DNA of 64,000 nt from Oxyruncus cristatus. Its lineage: Eukaryota > Chordata > Aves > Passeriformes > Cotingidae. A program made the position numbers and the translations under genes. A model generated the notes under the pieces. That model was not told the origin of the DNA. It made no database searches and was given only the letters and a program-made list of their open reading frames with translations. Shown here piece after piece: positions 46,992 through 59,050 of the stretch (positions within the stretch are counted from its first letter, which is position 1; each line of letters starts with the position of its first letter). The stretch is taken from contig VXAY01004719.1 in NCBI GenBank assembly GCA_013399855.1, positions 2,861,921-2,925,920 of the forward strand. Reading direction: 5' to 3'.

Positions 46992-49900
46992 GTATGGGAA
47001 GGTGTAAGAAACCATATTTGTACAAGTCGGTGCTAAGGGTATTGTTAAACACAAGGAAAAAATGTGGTGTAAAACACAAAAAGGAAACATTGAGGTCATT
47101 ATTGTTGCAGCAGATCTTTGTGCTGTTTCAAAAGCTTCCTGTTGCTTCCTGTAACTTGCATGGGCAGAACAGAAATTGGTTGAAATGCTATAACTTCTGC
47201 AGTATTGCAGAGACATGCTCCTCGAAAAATGTTTTTTCTGTTTTGCTGATTTGTGCCAGTAGAATCCATGCATGTGTGATGTAGAATTCCCCAAATTCTG
47301 GTATTTTACAGTAGTTTCAACTTCTCTAGTATGCTAGAATAAAATTCTGAATAAAAGTAATGGTCACACTATAGATGACTGCAAGGGACAGTATGTACCT
47401 GCTCGCTGTTATTTACGGATTAATTTCTAAATTGTGTTATTGTATGCCAACTATTCAGAAATAAGCTTGAATGTAATTTAAATTGGTTTCTTTCACACTG
47501 CAGAGAAAATATGCCTATTTCTACCTGAATAGGCTCTCAGTTAGATGTTGATTATTTAAACCTCATCCTGAGTCCTGAAGCTTCAGTGTCAGACTCCTAT
47601 TGTAAAAATCAGGTGCCTCCTCTGTAACTGGTGGTTAACTGTAGAGTTTGGGTTTATTAACAAGAAATTAGGTGTCTGTATGCTGTGGGGAAACAGTTCT
47701 TAAAAGGCTGAGAAGAGCCATGACAAACTGTTCCTCTTTTTGTTAATGTGAAAAGCATTTATTCTCCCCTATTTAAAAAAGTATTTTTGGGTTTATAATC
47801 TTGTCTCTGTTTTTCTGTATGGCCTAATATCTGGCTGGGTCAGTGGCCTGTTTCTGCTGTCAGAGTCATGCGATCATTTCAATGAACTGAGTGTTGTCTG
47901 TCTAAAGTGCTAACTCAGTTTTGGGTGGAATTAGTAATGTAACTTCCTTCCCTGTATTTTTCCAGAACTTGTGGTAGCCTGGGGATTTAGATATGGGAAT
48001 TGCACAAGTGTAGTCAAAAATGAGCCTTACTTATTACCTCTGTTGGTTATTCATTGCTTTCTTTACTTTACAAGCCAATGGGAGTGGGTAGAATTGAAAT
48101 GGGGAGGATTACTTCAGTAGTGTGGTTCCTGGAAGGGGTAGTGCAAGCAGACATGGTTTTGTTCAGTTTAGCCGTGTGTTCTGCCTCTTGCAATTTCTTC
48201 AGATGTGCACCTGAAAAGCTTTAGAAGTACTAAAGAGCACTCAATAGGACAGTAAAACCTCCCTTAGCAGAGGTTTCTTCAGCTTCAGTTTTTAATTCTG
48301 GATACATTAAGTGTATTTAAGGAGGGATAACATAATTTGTGTACTTTTCAAAAGTTTTAGCTCTGTAAGTGCTCTCGGTTGGGCAAAAGCATTTTTTTGG
48401 TCATCGGTATACAACAGGTGACATTTACACAGAGGTGTTATTTAACTGATCTTTGGATAATTATTTTTGTGATGCCCCCACATCATTGAAAGATGTCATT
48501 GCAGGAACTTTGGTACTTTTCTTCTAGACAAAGCTTTGCCTGGAGCTCAGTTGTGCCAAGAGCTGTTGGGACATGGAACAGCTGCGGGGAGAGGTTCAGG
48601 ATCTAAATGGCAGCTATGCTCAGTATTTCAGGGAAGTCATAATTCATGGCTATTTTGTTTAATTTTTTTTTTAAGTCTTGGTTAAACAACTGTAAATTAT
48701 GAACAGTCCATTTGCAAATGTAAGCATTCAGCATTTAGTGGCAAATGCCAGTGGGAGGGGCTCAATCACATGGACCCGTGTGAACGGGAAGGGCTTGCTC
48801 TTATCAGCTTTATCCTTTGCAGTTTAGAACAGAATTATTTTTTTTTTTTCTTGAAAGGTTCATTTATCACATAGTAGATGTATGGTGAGGAAGAAATAGG
48901 AAGAAAATATCCTTGTAATTTTGAGAAGGGAACAAATGGCTTGTGCTAAGGCTACTGATAACCTGTCTGGCTTCTGACTGAAGCCTTCTGGCTTCTGTCA
49001 GAGATCTGGTTAAAATAGAGGGTTTGCTATTTTTCCTTCTTTATGTGTCTTTGTTTGGTTGGTTTGTTTTGCTTTGTTGGGGTTATATTTTTGTTGCGAG
49101 AGTGGAAGAGAGGGAGGAACTGCACAGATAAAACTGTACAGGACCTTGTACAGGCTTTGGCTGAGTCAATGCTGTTCCCTAAACCTACTTCTCTTCATGT
49201 CTGCAGCTTCTTCTGTCAATGTCTTTTCATTTACTCCTTTGTGGACTTAAAGCTAATGTGATATTTGATCAGGACATTCTTAATTTAAAATGTTGAATAA
49301 GAGCAGCCAGAGTGGCTAGATCCATACTAGGAAGATTTAAATGGTACCAGGGACAAGCTGAATGATTACAGCCATTGAGTTGGTAACAGGGTTCCCGGCA
49401 TGACTGCTCTGTGCCAGGATGTGCTCTCTCAAGTGACTCTGGTGTGTGTAGTAATCAGTGCCTGAAGACCCCTTCTGTATCTCTGAGGGATGCTTCTCTC
49501 TTCCCTTTTTCCCCAGAAGAGAGGTCCAAGCCCTTAGGTTGGGCCATGACTGCTGCACCATCATCTCATGCTTCAACTTGCTCCTCCACATTCCCCAGGG
49601 TCGCCATGGGCTTTCTGAAACATTGTCACCTGGTCAAGACCATGTCTTAAATTTTTTTGGCTATTTCCAGCTTCTGTAGAAAGTTCCCTCCCTTATCCAC
49701 TTGCAGTTTTATGAAGACTTTAGGAAAATTGTGAAATCTGTAATTAGGTTGTCTCCCCAGGAAAACAAGCAGCGTATATCTGCCTGCAGCATCCCTCAGA
49801 TGCTGGCCATGGGAATGCCTTTAAAGCCAAGAGGCTGCCTCTGCCTCCACATAGAAACCTTCAGCAAGAGAAAGCTGAAGGCCATTTTCTAGTCACTAAG

Positions 49901-52900
49901 GTCATTTCACTGAGTTTTGTTTAGTTTTTGCATTGTTTTGTTTTTGTTTTCTCTTTTAATAAACAGCCATCTGCATTGTAAGTCTGAATTCTGTCATTTG
50001 GTTAAAAAGACAGATTTTTTTTTTCCTTGAGGTTTCTTGCTTTATTTTTTTTTTTCTATGTAGCTTTTCCCTTCTCCTCTCTATTGCAGGCGTTTCTTCC
50101 CACCCATCTCTCATTTGCACAAAATTTATTGCACAGCAGTTAAAAGCAGTTAGAACCATATTCCTGGGACAAGTTATTTTCCTTAGAAGACTTTTAGTAT
50201 GAGAGGAGAGTTCCAAAGCAGAAAAAATCCCCTTCCTTATTTGCCGTTTCCACAATCAGAATGGTGTTTTGATCTTCTGTCAGTTGGTGACAGCTGATGA
50301 GACAATTCTCAGAGAAAAAAAGAAACATCTTGTCAGGGTGTCAAACACACTGGAAGAATTTGAGAGCAGGAAGGAAGATTGTTTTTGGCCCCTGGAGGAG
50401 GAGAGGGTTCAGTTTTCAGGGGGTTATGGAGCCATGACCAGTGCTTTCAGGGACCTGCTTATGGGATTTTTACAGAGAGTTCAGCATCTGTATGAAGCTT
50501 TGCACTTCTCTGAATTGTTAAAGATCAGTCTACAGGATGGGTTTGTAGATAAACTACAGCAAGGAATTTGGTGTCTGAGATATGGGAGGGTTTCAGCAGT
50601 AGCTCCTTTATGTATCCAGCAGACATGGGAGATGGGTTAAGTCCAGTCAAAGCTTTGGCAGAGCTAGGATGTCGTATTTTAACTGTATTTTACATGAGAA
50701 AGATGAAACAGCAGAAGTAGGCAAAAGGAAAAAATACACAAATTATTCTTCTGTGGATCTCTGTGTCAATTTCTTGAAAATTGTTGCTGATTTATCCACT
50801 TTAATCTAGGACTTTTTTTAAACTTTAGGATAGTTTGCACTCTTCTTTTGGTTAGTGCATGCAGAACCACCTCTGTATTAGAAATAAATTTTTTACTGAT
50901 GAGTGTGTGGGACACCCCAACGCCTCCCCCCTTCTATAGTCAATGCAGAGAAATAGGTGGGTTTAGGGCATGACACCCTGTTGTAGCACAGGAGCCTAAA
51001 ACTGGGGAGGGAAACTGTGCCCTAGAAATACCATTGCTGTCTGTTGACTCTGAAGGAAATTTGGGATTCCTAGCTCACGTCCAAGTGCCTGTACCTCAGC
51101 TGTCCGAAGTTAGGTGAGGTGAACCTCACCGTTAGTGTCTACGAACTAGAGCGGGATGAGATGACTGAAACCTTCTTACTTGCATCTTTGCTACCTAAAA
51201 TCCGTAGTTTTTACCTGGTCAATGAAATACTGAAAAGGTACTTGCAAAGCATGTACTGTTCTTGCTTGCAGGTTACTGGAGCCTGACTGCATAGCTGTAT
51301 GTAATCCTTTTAAAATTTTTCTTTAAATGTAGTTGCATATGGGCACGTGATAGATGAAACTTACATCCCCAAATTATGTATTGTGGCATATTACTGAATT
51401 TGAGGTATTTAAACTACTTTTAGGACGTGAATTGTATCTCAGTAAGAAGACTGTCATGGACTATTGTCCTTGTAGCTTATGGAACATATTGTTAAAAATA
51501 AAACATTTTTTTATGCATAGAGGTGGGTTTTTTTTCTTCTCTCTCTACAGTGCTTTATCTTTTTTTATTGATGTGGCTTTTATTTAATGTATTTGTTTAT
51601 TCTTACCTGGAAGCAAATAGTATGAAGGATGTTGGGGTCGGTAAACAAATAGGATAAACAATGTGAACATGACTCTTTCTGAGGAACAGCAGGGAGCTCT
51701 TGGCCACCAATGATTTCTGGTTTCTCAGCTCTGGCACAATGCAGCGCTGGTTAAAAGGTGTGGGGTAGAAGCTATCCCATTGCTTGACTCAATATATGAC
51801 TGTTATCTGGCAACATGATTGCGTAAGAGGGCTTCAACTGGTCTGCACTTTGTTCATTTTTATTGATCTCCTACCATATTGCTCTTTTTTGAAGCTTATG
51901 TTTAGCAGAGTCGGTCAGTTATTTGTTGGGATTTTTTTTATTTTGGTTTTGTTGGCATTTTTTTGTTTAGCAGACTGTCCATGATAGAAGCCCATTAAAA
52001 TATAGTTTTGTTTCTTAGTTCTTCCTTTTATCCTGGTTGCCCTTTACCACAGTTTTTGCCGAGACATGTTTTACAAAACACAGAGCAATTTGAAGTGGTA
52101 ATTACTGCCTTTTAAAACTTCTAATTGCACTTTTTACTTTCATTACTTATTATGGTCCAGACTCTTCCCTGGGGGAAGCCTTGTCTGTGTTGAGCCAGTA
52201 GCTCTGATACCATTTTCTGTTGGTGACAGTGTGTGTTGTGGCAAGAGTGAGACATGACCAATTCCTGAGTAAGATCATAATCATATGATTGGATTTTTTC
52301 CTTGTGTTTCTTCCTTGTGTGGTTAAATAAAACTACCTGCTCTTCCTTCCAGTACCTGAAGGAAGCCTACAAGAAAGATTGAGACTATTTACAAGAGCAT
52401 GTAGTGACAGGGCAGGTGGGAATGGCTTCAAATTAAAAGAGGGCAGGTTTAGATTGGATATTAGGAAAAAGCTCTTTACTGTGAAGGTGGAAGGGTACTG
52501 GAACAGGTTGCCCATAGAAGCTGTGATGCTCCATCCCTGGAAGTGTTTAAGGCCAAGCTGGATGGAGCTCTGAGCCACATGGTCTAGTTAAAGGTGTCAG
52601 GCAGGAGAGTTGGAACTAGATGAACCTTTGCAACCCAGGCCATTCTATGATTCTGTGATCTGTACATGTCTGTGCTCTTCTGTGGAGAGCAAAACATGTT
52701 TTAGCAACTTTTTGGTTTGTTTTCTTGGTTTTAAGCTTACCACATTCATAGCATGTTTTATTTTTGTAATGAGGGAACCTGAGAGTTACAATAGACTTTC
52801 TTTGAACCTGCTCTGCTACCACCAGCTATGACTTTCTTCCTGCAAATGACATTTTGAAAGACTCAGAAAATAGTGTCTGTAGTAGACGTTATTTTCTGAA

Positions 52901-53659
52901 AACCTCTTCCTGTTGAACGATTTCCTTTTCAGAGAGTGTGCATTTCATTATTATTGCTGGTCAGCTTGATTTCTGCTTCCAGCTACCTCTTCTCTTCAGT
53001 ATCTCTGATGCAAAATAACTATCAAGACAACAGGATGATGTCTGAAAGCAGACTTAGAAAGGAAAGTGGTGGGGAGGGTGTGGTATGAGGAATGTCAAGT
53101 GACTAAAGCCATAAGAATTAGAGAGGGAATGTACTAGAGCACTTATATCAACCCATTACATGCCTTCATCTTTTAGCAAGTGTGGCCTAAAATAGTGAAC
53201 TTCAAATAATGTCTCATGGGAAACTTGGTGCCTGTGAGAGCTTCATCCAGCCCTGACAGCAACAGGACTCCTCCACCCCTGCTTGATGGGAAGAGCAAAA
53301 GATGAAGGTGCTTTGCAGAAAGTCGCTAAGGCAGTATTATTGCCAGCAAAGTTTTTCACTTACTGCGCTGTGCCACTGCTCTGTGTTGTCAGCTTTAATG
53401 CTGTAAAATCATGTCATAGAAGTCTGCTATTATGTACTGGAGTAAAGTCAATACGTCAGATACTTCACTGATATTCAGCCTCTGTCTCATAGTGGGACAC
53501 TATTATTTGGTTGCATGTGCTAAAAATCATCTTGTTCTTTGGTACTCCCTCCTGACAGTCTAACATTCAAGTGAGGTAGTATAGATCTGTTGAAGTATAA
53601 GTGGTTACATTGGATGTGGTGTAAATGCTGTTTTGTTGTTTTTTCCCCCCATCCTCCAG
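46992..53659 (+). other. ELF1: ELF1 intron between coding exons 1 and 2
   Basis: GT...AG bounded, 6,668 bases, AT-rich. It contains a CR1 copy (52,351-52,659) and a 123-codon open frame (50,269-50,640) that I do not recognise and consider probably non-coding. T-rich runs occur near 48,836 and 50,015-50,055. No other gene is seen. Confidence 0.85.
52351..52660 (+). mobile_element. CR1 LINE, 3' part
   Basis: Starts with 'agtacctgaaggaagcctacaagaaag' and continues 'gcatgtagtgacagggcaggtgg', 'ggcttcaaattaaaagagggcagg', 'ttagattggatattaggaaaaagctctttactgtgaaggtgg', 'ctggaacaggttgcccatagaag', 'ccatccctggaagtgtttaaggccaagctggatgg' and 'gttggaactagatgaac', ending 'ccattctatgattctgtgat'. The 3' end is complete and the 5' end truncated. 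It is among the better preserved copies here, inserted in the sense direction inside an ELF1 intron. Confidence 0.95.
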
Positions 53660-53834
53660 CTTGGTGATCCATCCATTTTCCCCGCTGTCATTGTGGAGCA
53701 TGTTCCTAGTGCAGAACTCCTACATAACTACTCTGGCTTAACCTGTGTGGATGAACCTAGTGACATGATCACTGAAAACTCTCTGGACGTCGCAGAAGAG
53801 CAAATCATAGAAGATGATGATATCACCCTCACAG
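53660..53834 (+). CDS. ELF1: ELF1 coding exon 2 (residues 25-82 plus one base)
   Basis: Follows the acceptor ctccag (AG at 53,658-53,659) in phase 0. It begins LGDPSIFPAVIVEHVP and ends with an acidic run EDDDITLT, all typical of the ELF1 N-terminal activation region. The family carries an LxCxE-type motif known to bind the retinoblastoma pocket; here residues 51-55 read Leu-Thr-Cys-Val-Asp, so the fifth position is Asp instead of Glu, followed by Glu at 56. The acidic run is shorter than I recall in human ELF1. The donor is ACAG|GTTGGC, with T at intron position +3, weaker than usual. Retention of the intron would end translation within four codons (TAA at 53,843-53,845). Confidence 0.95.
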
Positions 53835-56800
53835 GTTGGCAATAAAAACATTTTCTGTGCCATGTTTTTGCACCAGAATGGCTGTGACTAATGGTGGAAA
53901 AAAGCGTAATGACAGAAAACAACAGGGAACAAAATGAATAGTTGTATTGAATGATGTTAATTCTGTAAGAGACAGACAAAATGACATTAATACTCTTAGC
54001 AGGTGGCTTGTGATCCCAGTTGCACAGCTGATAATGAGTTTCATCCATCAACTTCATCCAGAGATTAAGGCAGGGTCCTGGTCTGAGTACCAACAAGATT
54101 TTTCTTTGCTCTTCATAGGTTTAGTTTACTCTTATTTAATAGCCAGGACATTCCTAAGTAAACATATATACCAAAAAGCTGGAATATGCAGCTTGAATAG
54201 ATGTGCTACTTTTAACTTTCTGAGGGTGTACAGTTAGCTATAAAGTGTGCACATTAGCGCGACTTGCTGGTGTAAGTATGCTCAGCATAGTATTAATTTT
54301 GGATATCTAATAACAATTAATGCCTAAAATACACATTTTGTGTAAGTTCTGTTAGAAAAGGTATTCCTAAAGAGAAAACAATTCTCAAGAGGAAAGCTCA
54401 AAGATGTCACATTTTTTAAAAAACAGCCCCTCACTTAATGCATGTATTTGAAGCATTTTGGGAGAACGAATTCCAAAGGTGCGATAGATGCTTCACAGTC
54501 TTCTTTCATCCACTAGGCTGCACACCTGGACTGTCTCCAGGGATGCAGACAGCTTTTTGGTTTCACTCATGCTTTTGACATTATTTCCAAAGGGATATTC
54601 TAATTTAATCTTTTACTACCAAAAGCAAAACAAGAACCCGACAAAACTTGACGTGAAGAACAGTTCACAGAGTAAATTGGCATGTGCTGTTCTCAGTAAA
54701 TGGTTTTATCTGATGAAAATTGCTCCTTTTTTTTCTTAGTAGTGAATTAGCTGAGAACAGACTGTGACCATACAAATAAATTAAGTTATTATTCAAGAAG
54801 GTTTTACATACTCAAACATTTTTTGAGTTGAGACCTCTTGCCAACTATTCACTTGCTGCTCATATTAATTATTCACACTGCAACTGGCATTTCCTCAGTG
54901 TGTTACTTAAGCACCACTTAATGTGTCTGTGCATTTTCATAGTGGATCGTTTTTGTGACTCCATATTCACTGTAATATCTTGTATGTGAACTTTTACTTG
55001 CATGGGTGATTGTGAAACTCCACTTTTGTGAATGCCCTGCTTAACGTTTTTTTTTTTGTTGCTGGTCACATGAGAAGGGTTTGCAGATTGCTGCCAGAAA
55101 CTGAAAATATGTAATCCTTGTAACCGTTGGTGTCCAAGGGTTTCTGGGATACTTTGGAGGCAGACAAGTATAGTATTGTTCGTATCATCCCTTGTAGTTC
55201 AAGCAGTCTGGTTTTCTTTAAAGGCAAAGTCCTGAGAAATTGAGAGCTGCCACTTTGCAGAGGTTATTGTTGTGAAGGAGATGTTAGTTGATTATCTGTT
55301 TCACACTCTCCATCCTGCTAGCTACTGTGCATGCTGTGGGTTTCCTTGGAAAGTAGATGAATGCAGGCTGGGCCGAGACCAGCATTGCTGCTGGAAAGCT
55401 CCTGCTCAGGATGCAAGGCAGGCAGCAGTGGTAGTAGCTCAGCCTGTGGCTTCTGGCAGTGAGCTATCCTGCCTGAGTCTAGTGGGGTAGAGTTTGGGGC
55501 CCAGAGGTGTGAAGACACCCCACAGGAGGTGAGGAGAGGACATGACGGAAGGAGCCCCTGTCGCCTCTCTGCCCACTGCAGGCAAGCATTGGCTGTGGCC
55601 ACAGCTGCCGGCTTGAACTGCAAGACTGCTGTGTGGAAGAGACCCAGTTCAAGCACAGCTTGCTGTAGGCTGCCTCCTTAACAGGGCTAATTGTAACTGC
55701 AATTTCCCACCTACTCTTTTTTCAGCTGCTTTTTTTTTTTCTTCCCTTCTTTAAAGTTTCCTTCTTGATTTTATTCATGGGCATGTTTGGTCTCAACAGT
55801 GAAATGAGTTGTTTTGCTCTTTGAAGTTTATACCAGTCTTTTCAGTCACTTCTACATTATGCCTTTGAGAGAGGATCAGACACTATAAAGGCTGTACAAA
55901 TTCCACGTTAAAGTATTTATAAGCCTGAAGTTCACAGCAAAACAAAACCGAAACCATCATCATCAATGACTAAACTTTACTAAGCGATGACTGCTTGATA
56001 TGAAGGTTTTAGGTTTTTTTAAGTTGCTGGTTTTTCAATACTGTTTTATGACTGTCATACAATAAGCTTCTCTTTTCTACTGGACTAACAGAAATTACCA
56101 GTAGACCTCATGATACTGAAGCACTTAGTTTTTAGGGATCTATCTGCAGAATAATGGATGCTGGAAGGTTTTATTCATCTATAAGATATAGCTTCAGCCC
56201 TTCAAAAGCACAGCTGTCACACATTGGTGATTACTTGGCTGTAGTATAAATTATAACCTGCAGAAAACTGTAAGAACAGCATCTGTTTCACATGAAGCCC
56301 TGCTGAGAGATGGCCAGCAACCAGCTTTTTAGTTATGTTACCATTCACCCTGTAATTTTTTTATAATGAATAGGCAGACCTACCTTATCACCCTCTTCTT
56401 TAAAAGCGGTTTTCCCTGGAAGAAACTGCAATGGCAATTTTATGGTCAGTTTGTTGCCAGTATTACGGAATTTTAAATGATTAACCATCATGTTGTAAGG
56501 GTGATTAGTAAAATTAATTGGAGCATTTGGCTTTGAATTTAGTTTTATCTCTAAATGGAATATTGAAATTATTTTTCTGTGACAAGTACAGGGCATAATG
56601 TTTTGTGCAGAAGAAATTCCAGGACAACTTGAAAGATGGTATAATACGCTACACTTTGTATATTTTACCAGTGTGGCTAATTATGCTTTTAAGGTGCACA
56701 GGAAGAAGGAACTAATGTAATTCCTGAAAACATTCTTTTACTTATTGTTATAATTTTTTCTTTTAACTTTGCCATGTCTGGTGAGTTTAATTTAGGAAAA

Positions 56801-57990
56801 ACAACAGTTAATCAAAGCCTGCCATTTTGTGTTCACCTGTTCTGGCATTGTTTCATGGGAACAGGAAAGTGGCAGCACTGAGACAGTTTGGGGAGAGGGG
56901 GGGAAATGACAGAGGAGGGACAGAAAATGTGCACTTAAATGCCCTGTGTCCTAATCTGAATAGGGAGCATGGAGGTGTGCATTTTCATAGATCAGTAACA
57001 GTTCTCACTAACCAGTTCTGAAGTTATTTTACATTTTGAAGTTCAGTAGCATTTGCCTTGTACATTTTGTAAAACTGTAGCAGTCCTGCAAAAACCCAGC
57101 ATCATTTGTGATGTACAAAGAAATCCAAAGGAGTAGTTAGGTGGAAACTAAACTTCAGTGTTAATCTGTGAGGATTATGTGTTGATGAGATGCCAGTTGT
57201 AAAAAAAACGGGTATGGTTTCAGTTACTTTGTAAAGAAATTATTCACGGCTGCCTGTAGCATCTGGTTAAAAACAGAGAGGGTTTTTTCGTATACCTCCC
57301 CAATGAGGTAGTTTTCTTTATAAAGTGTAAAGCCTTATTTTAAAAAGAAAATGAAGGGTGATGTGCAGGTCTTCTGAAGTATCTGTGTTCTCAAACTGAG
57401 TTTTCCAGTGTCTGATAACAATCAGCTCAGAGTTGATACTAAAAAGTAGGTGCTTAAATTTAACAGCCAGCTATTCTGCAAAAGGGGGCTCTGCCTTTGT
57501 TTAGTGGATCTCTTTCTACTTTTATCAACTTTAGATTTCTTCTGACATTATTTTGAGGCTCTGCAGTCCCTAGTTTTGTCTCTAGTAAAGCCAGCAGTGA
57601 ATTTTAACACATTTGTGACTAGAACAGGTCTTATCTCGGCCTGAACAAAGACTTGTGTTGTCCACTCTCCAGAGCTGCCAGCCACCAGGGAAGCAAAGGG
57701 AGGGGACAGGATTACCTGGAGTGGTGTAAAAATTTCAAAAAAGACAGTAGGCAGGAGTAAGGAAAGGAGGACTTTGGACTGAGGTGGGGAACTTCCAACG
57801 CAAGGCACAGTTACAGAGCAGAAAGCTGTGTTTGGGCAAGCCTCCTGCTAACGCTGATTCATAGCGAACCTGGATTCACAGTAACTGGGCCGTAATTGGC
57901 ATGCAGATACAGAGGCTTACATTTGGGGCTTGCTCAGATAAACAAAAACTTGCAGAGTACCTTGGGAAAAAGCGAAGATATTTTTAGGTG
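53835..57990 (+). other. ELF1: ELF1 intron 2 of the coding part, first half
   Basis: Begins at the donor GTTGGC. AT-rich, with no exon or transposon recognised. A GC-richer patch at 55,320-55,650 gives frames on both strands and is not a recognised gene. Confidence 0.75.
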
Positions 57991-57993
57991 TGG

Positions 57994-58152
57994 TTTCCCC
58001 ACTCCTCTCTCTTTTTTGTTTTCCCCTTTTTTCTCCTCCCTTTTTCTTCTCCCATTTTTTTCTTTCCTGACTCTTTTTCCCTTTTTCATTTTTTCCTTCC
58101 CCATTTTTTCTTTTTTACCCTCTTTTTTCCTTTTTTTTTTTAAAAAAAAAAA
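57994..58152. repeat. Polypyrimidine tract ending in T11A11
   Basis: From 57,994 to 58,141 the + strand is almost entirely C and T with only a few purines, ending in 11 T directly followed by 11 A (58,142-58,152). Long pyrimidine tracts can form triplex (H-DNA) structures, and T11A11 is a perfect palindrome. The 90-residue Phe-rich open frame read over it (57,896-58,168) is an artefact of this composition. Confidence 0.9.
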
Positions 58153-58299
58153 GCTTGTACCTATTTAAGATAACATTTAAAACCTGATACTTCTCAGAAA
58201 TTATACCCTCCTCTCTTGTTCTTTCAGTTCTGACTTTTCCAAGTGTAACAAATAAGCCATTTCATTCCAGTTCTTCTTAAATCTGCTACTTGTTGAGGA

Positions 58300-59050
58300 A
58301 TACATCTGGTCCAGGTAGCTTGGCTTGCAAGCAGATTGAGCTCTGGGTTGGAGCCCAAGACACATGGCTGTAAACTGCCAACCTTTGGGATAACAAAGGG
58401 CACAAAGATGGGTGAAGCCAGCCAGGTGGATGGACACTGAGAGACACAGCAGAAGCCAGGAATTGCCAACCTTTAAGGTAACAAAGGAGAGGAAGACTGG
58501 TGACGCCAGTGAGTGGAGAGGAAGAGCAAGACCTGTGCATGGGTAGACGATTAGGGTACAAAAGCCCAGGGCATTCTTGGTTGGGGGTCCTCCTCGGAGG
58601 CACCAGCTCGGCCTGTTTCTGTGTTACTGTTGGACTGGAGTGTGTGGGGAGTAAGCTGGGCACCATCAGCTCACTGGAGCGTGTCCCCTGTGAAGGGGCT
58701 TCAGTCCCAACAGTGACAGTCTCTGGCTTGGGAGTGTGACTGACAGAGTCAGTCTTGGATAAGGATGGTAAACCTTTAGCCATGTGGTGTAACAGTGATG
58801 TAAAGCTGGCAACCTCTGCCTCACCTGCTATCATTCAGGGGAAGAAGTGACTGATCCGTGACCTCAGTACCTGAAAGCCAGCGAGCAGGTTTGGTCCTCC
58901 TACAGCTCTCGCTGGGGAAAGAGCAGACAGCAGCAGCTGTCTCCTCCCTGCCTGCAGCACTGAGAACCTGGGGGTACCACTGCTAGCTTTTAAATTGTAT
59001 GTGGCAGCATAAACCAGCCATGCTCCATGGCTTTGGCTGAGCTGGATCAT
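58300..59050. repeat. GC-richer LTR-like or unclassified repeat block
   Basis: This block differs from its AT-rich neighbours and carries an imperfect direct duplication (starts near 58,377 and 58,465, offset 88 bases, both beginning GCCAACCTTT). A TACAAAAGCCC box at 58,557-58,567 is followed about 20 bases later by a small stem-loop (GTCCTCC...GGAGGCAC), an arrangement reminiscent of the TATA-R region of an avian endogenous retroviral LTR. No gag, pol or env remnant is seen next to it, so if retroviral it would be a decayed solo LTR. The longest N-free frame of the window (182 codons, - strand, 58,286-58,834) lies here and is probably a by-product. Confidence 0.35.

Noticed and set aside
57896..58168. 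Phe/Leu/Ser-rich 90-codon frame resembling a membrane protein
   Set aside because: It is simply the translation of a polypyrimidine tract.
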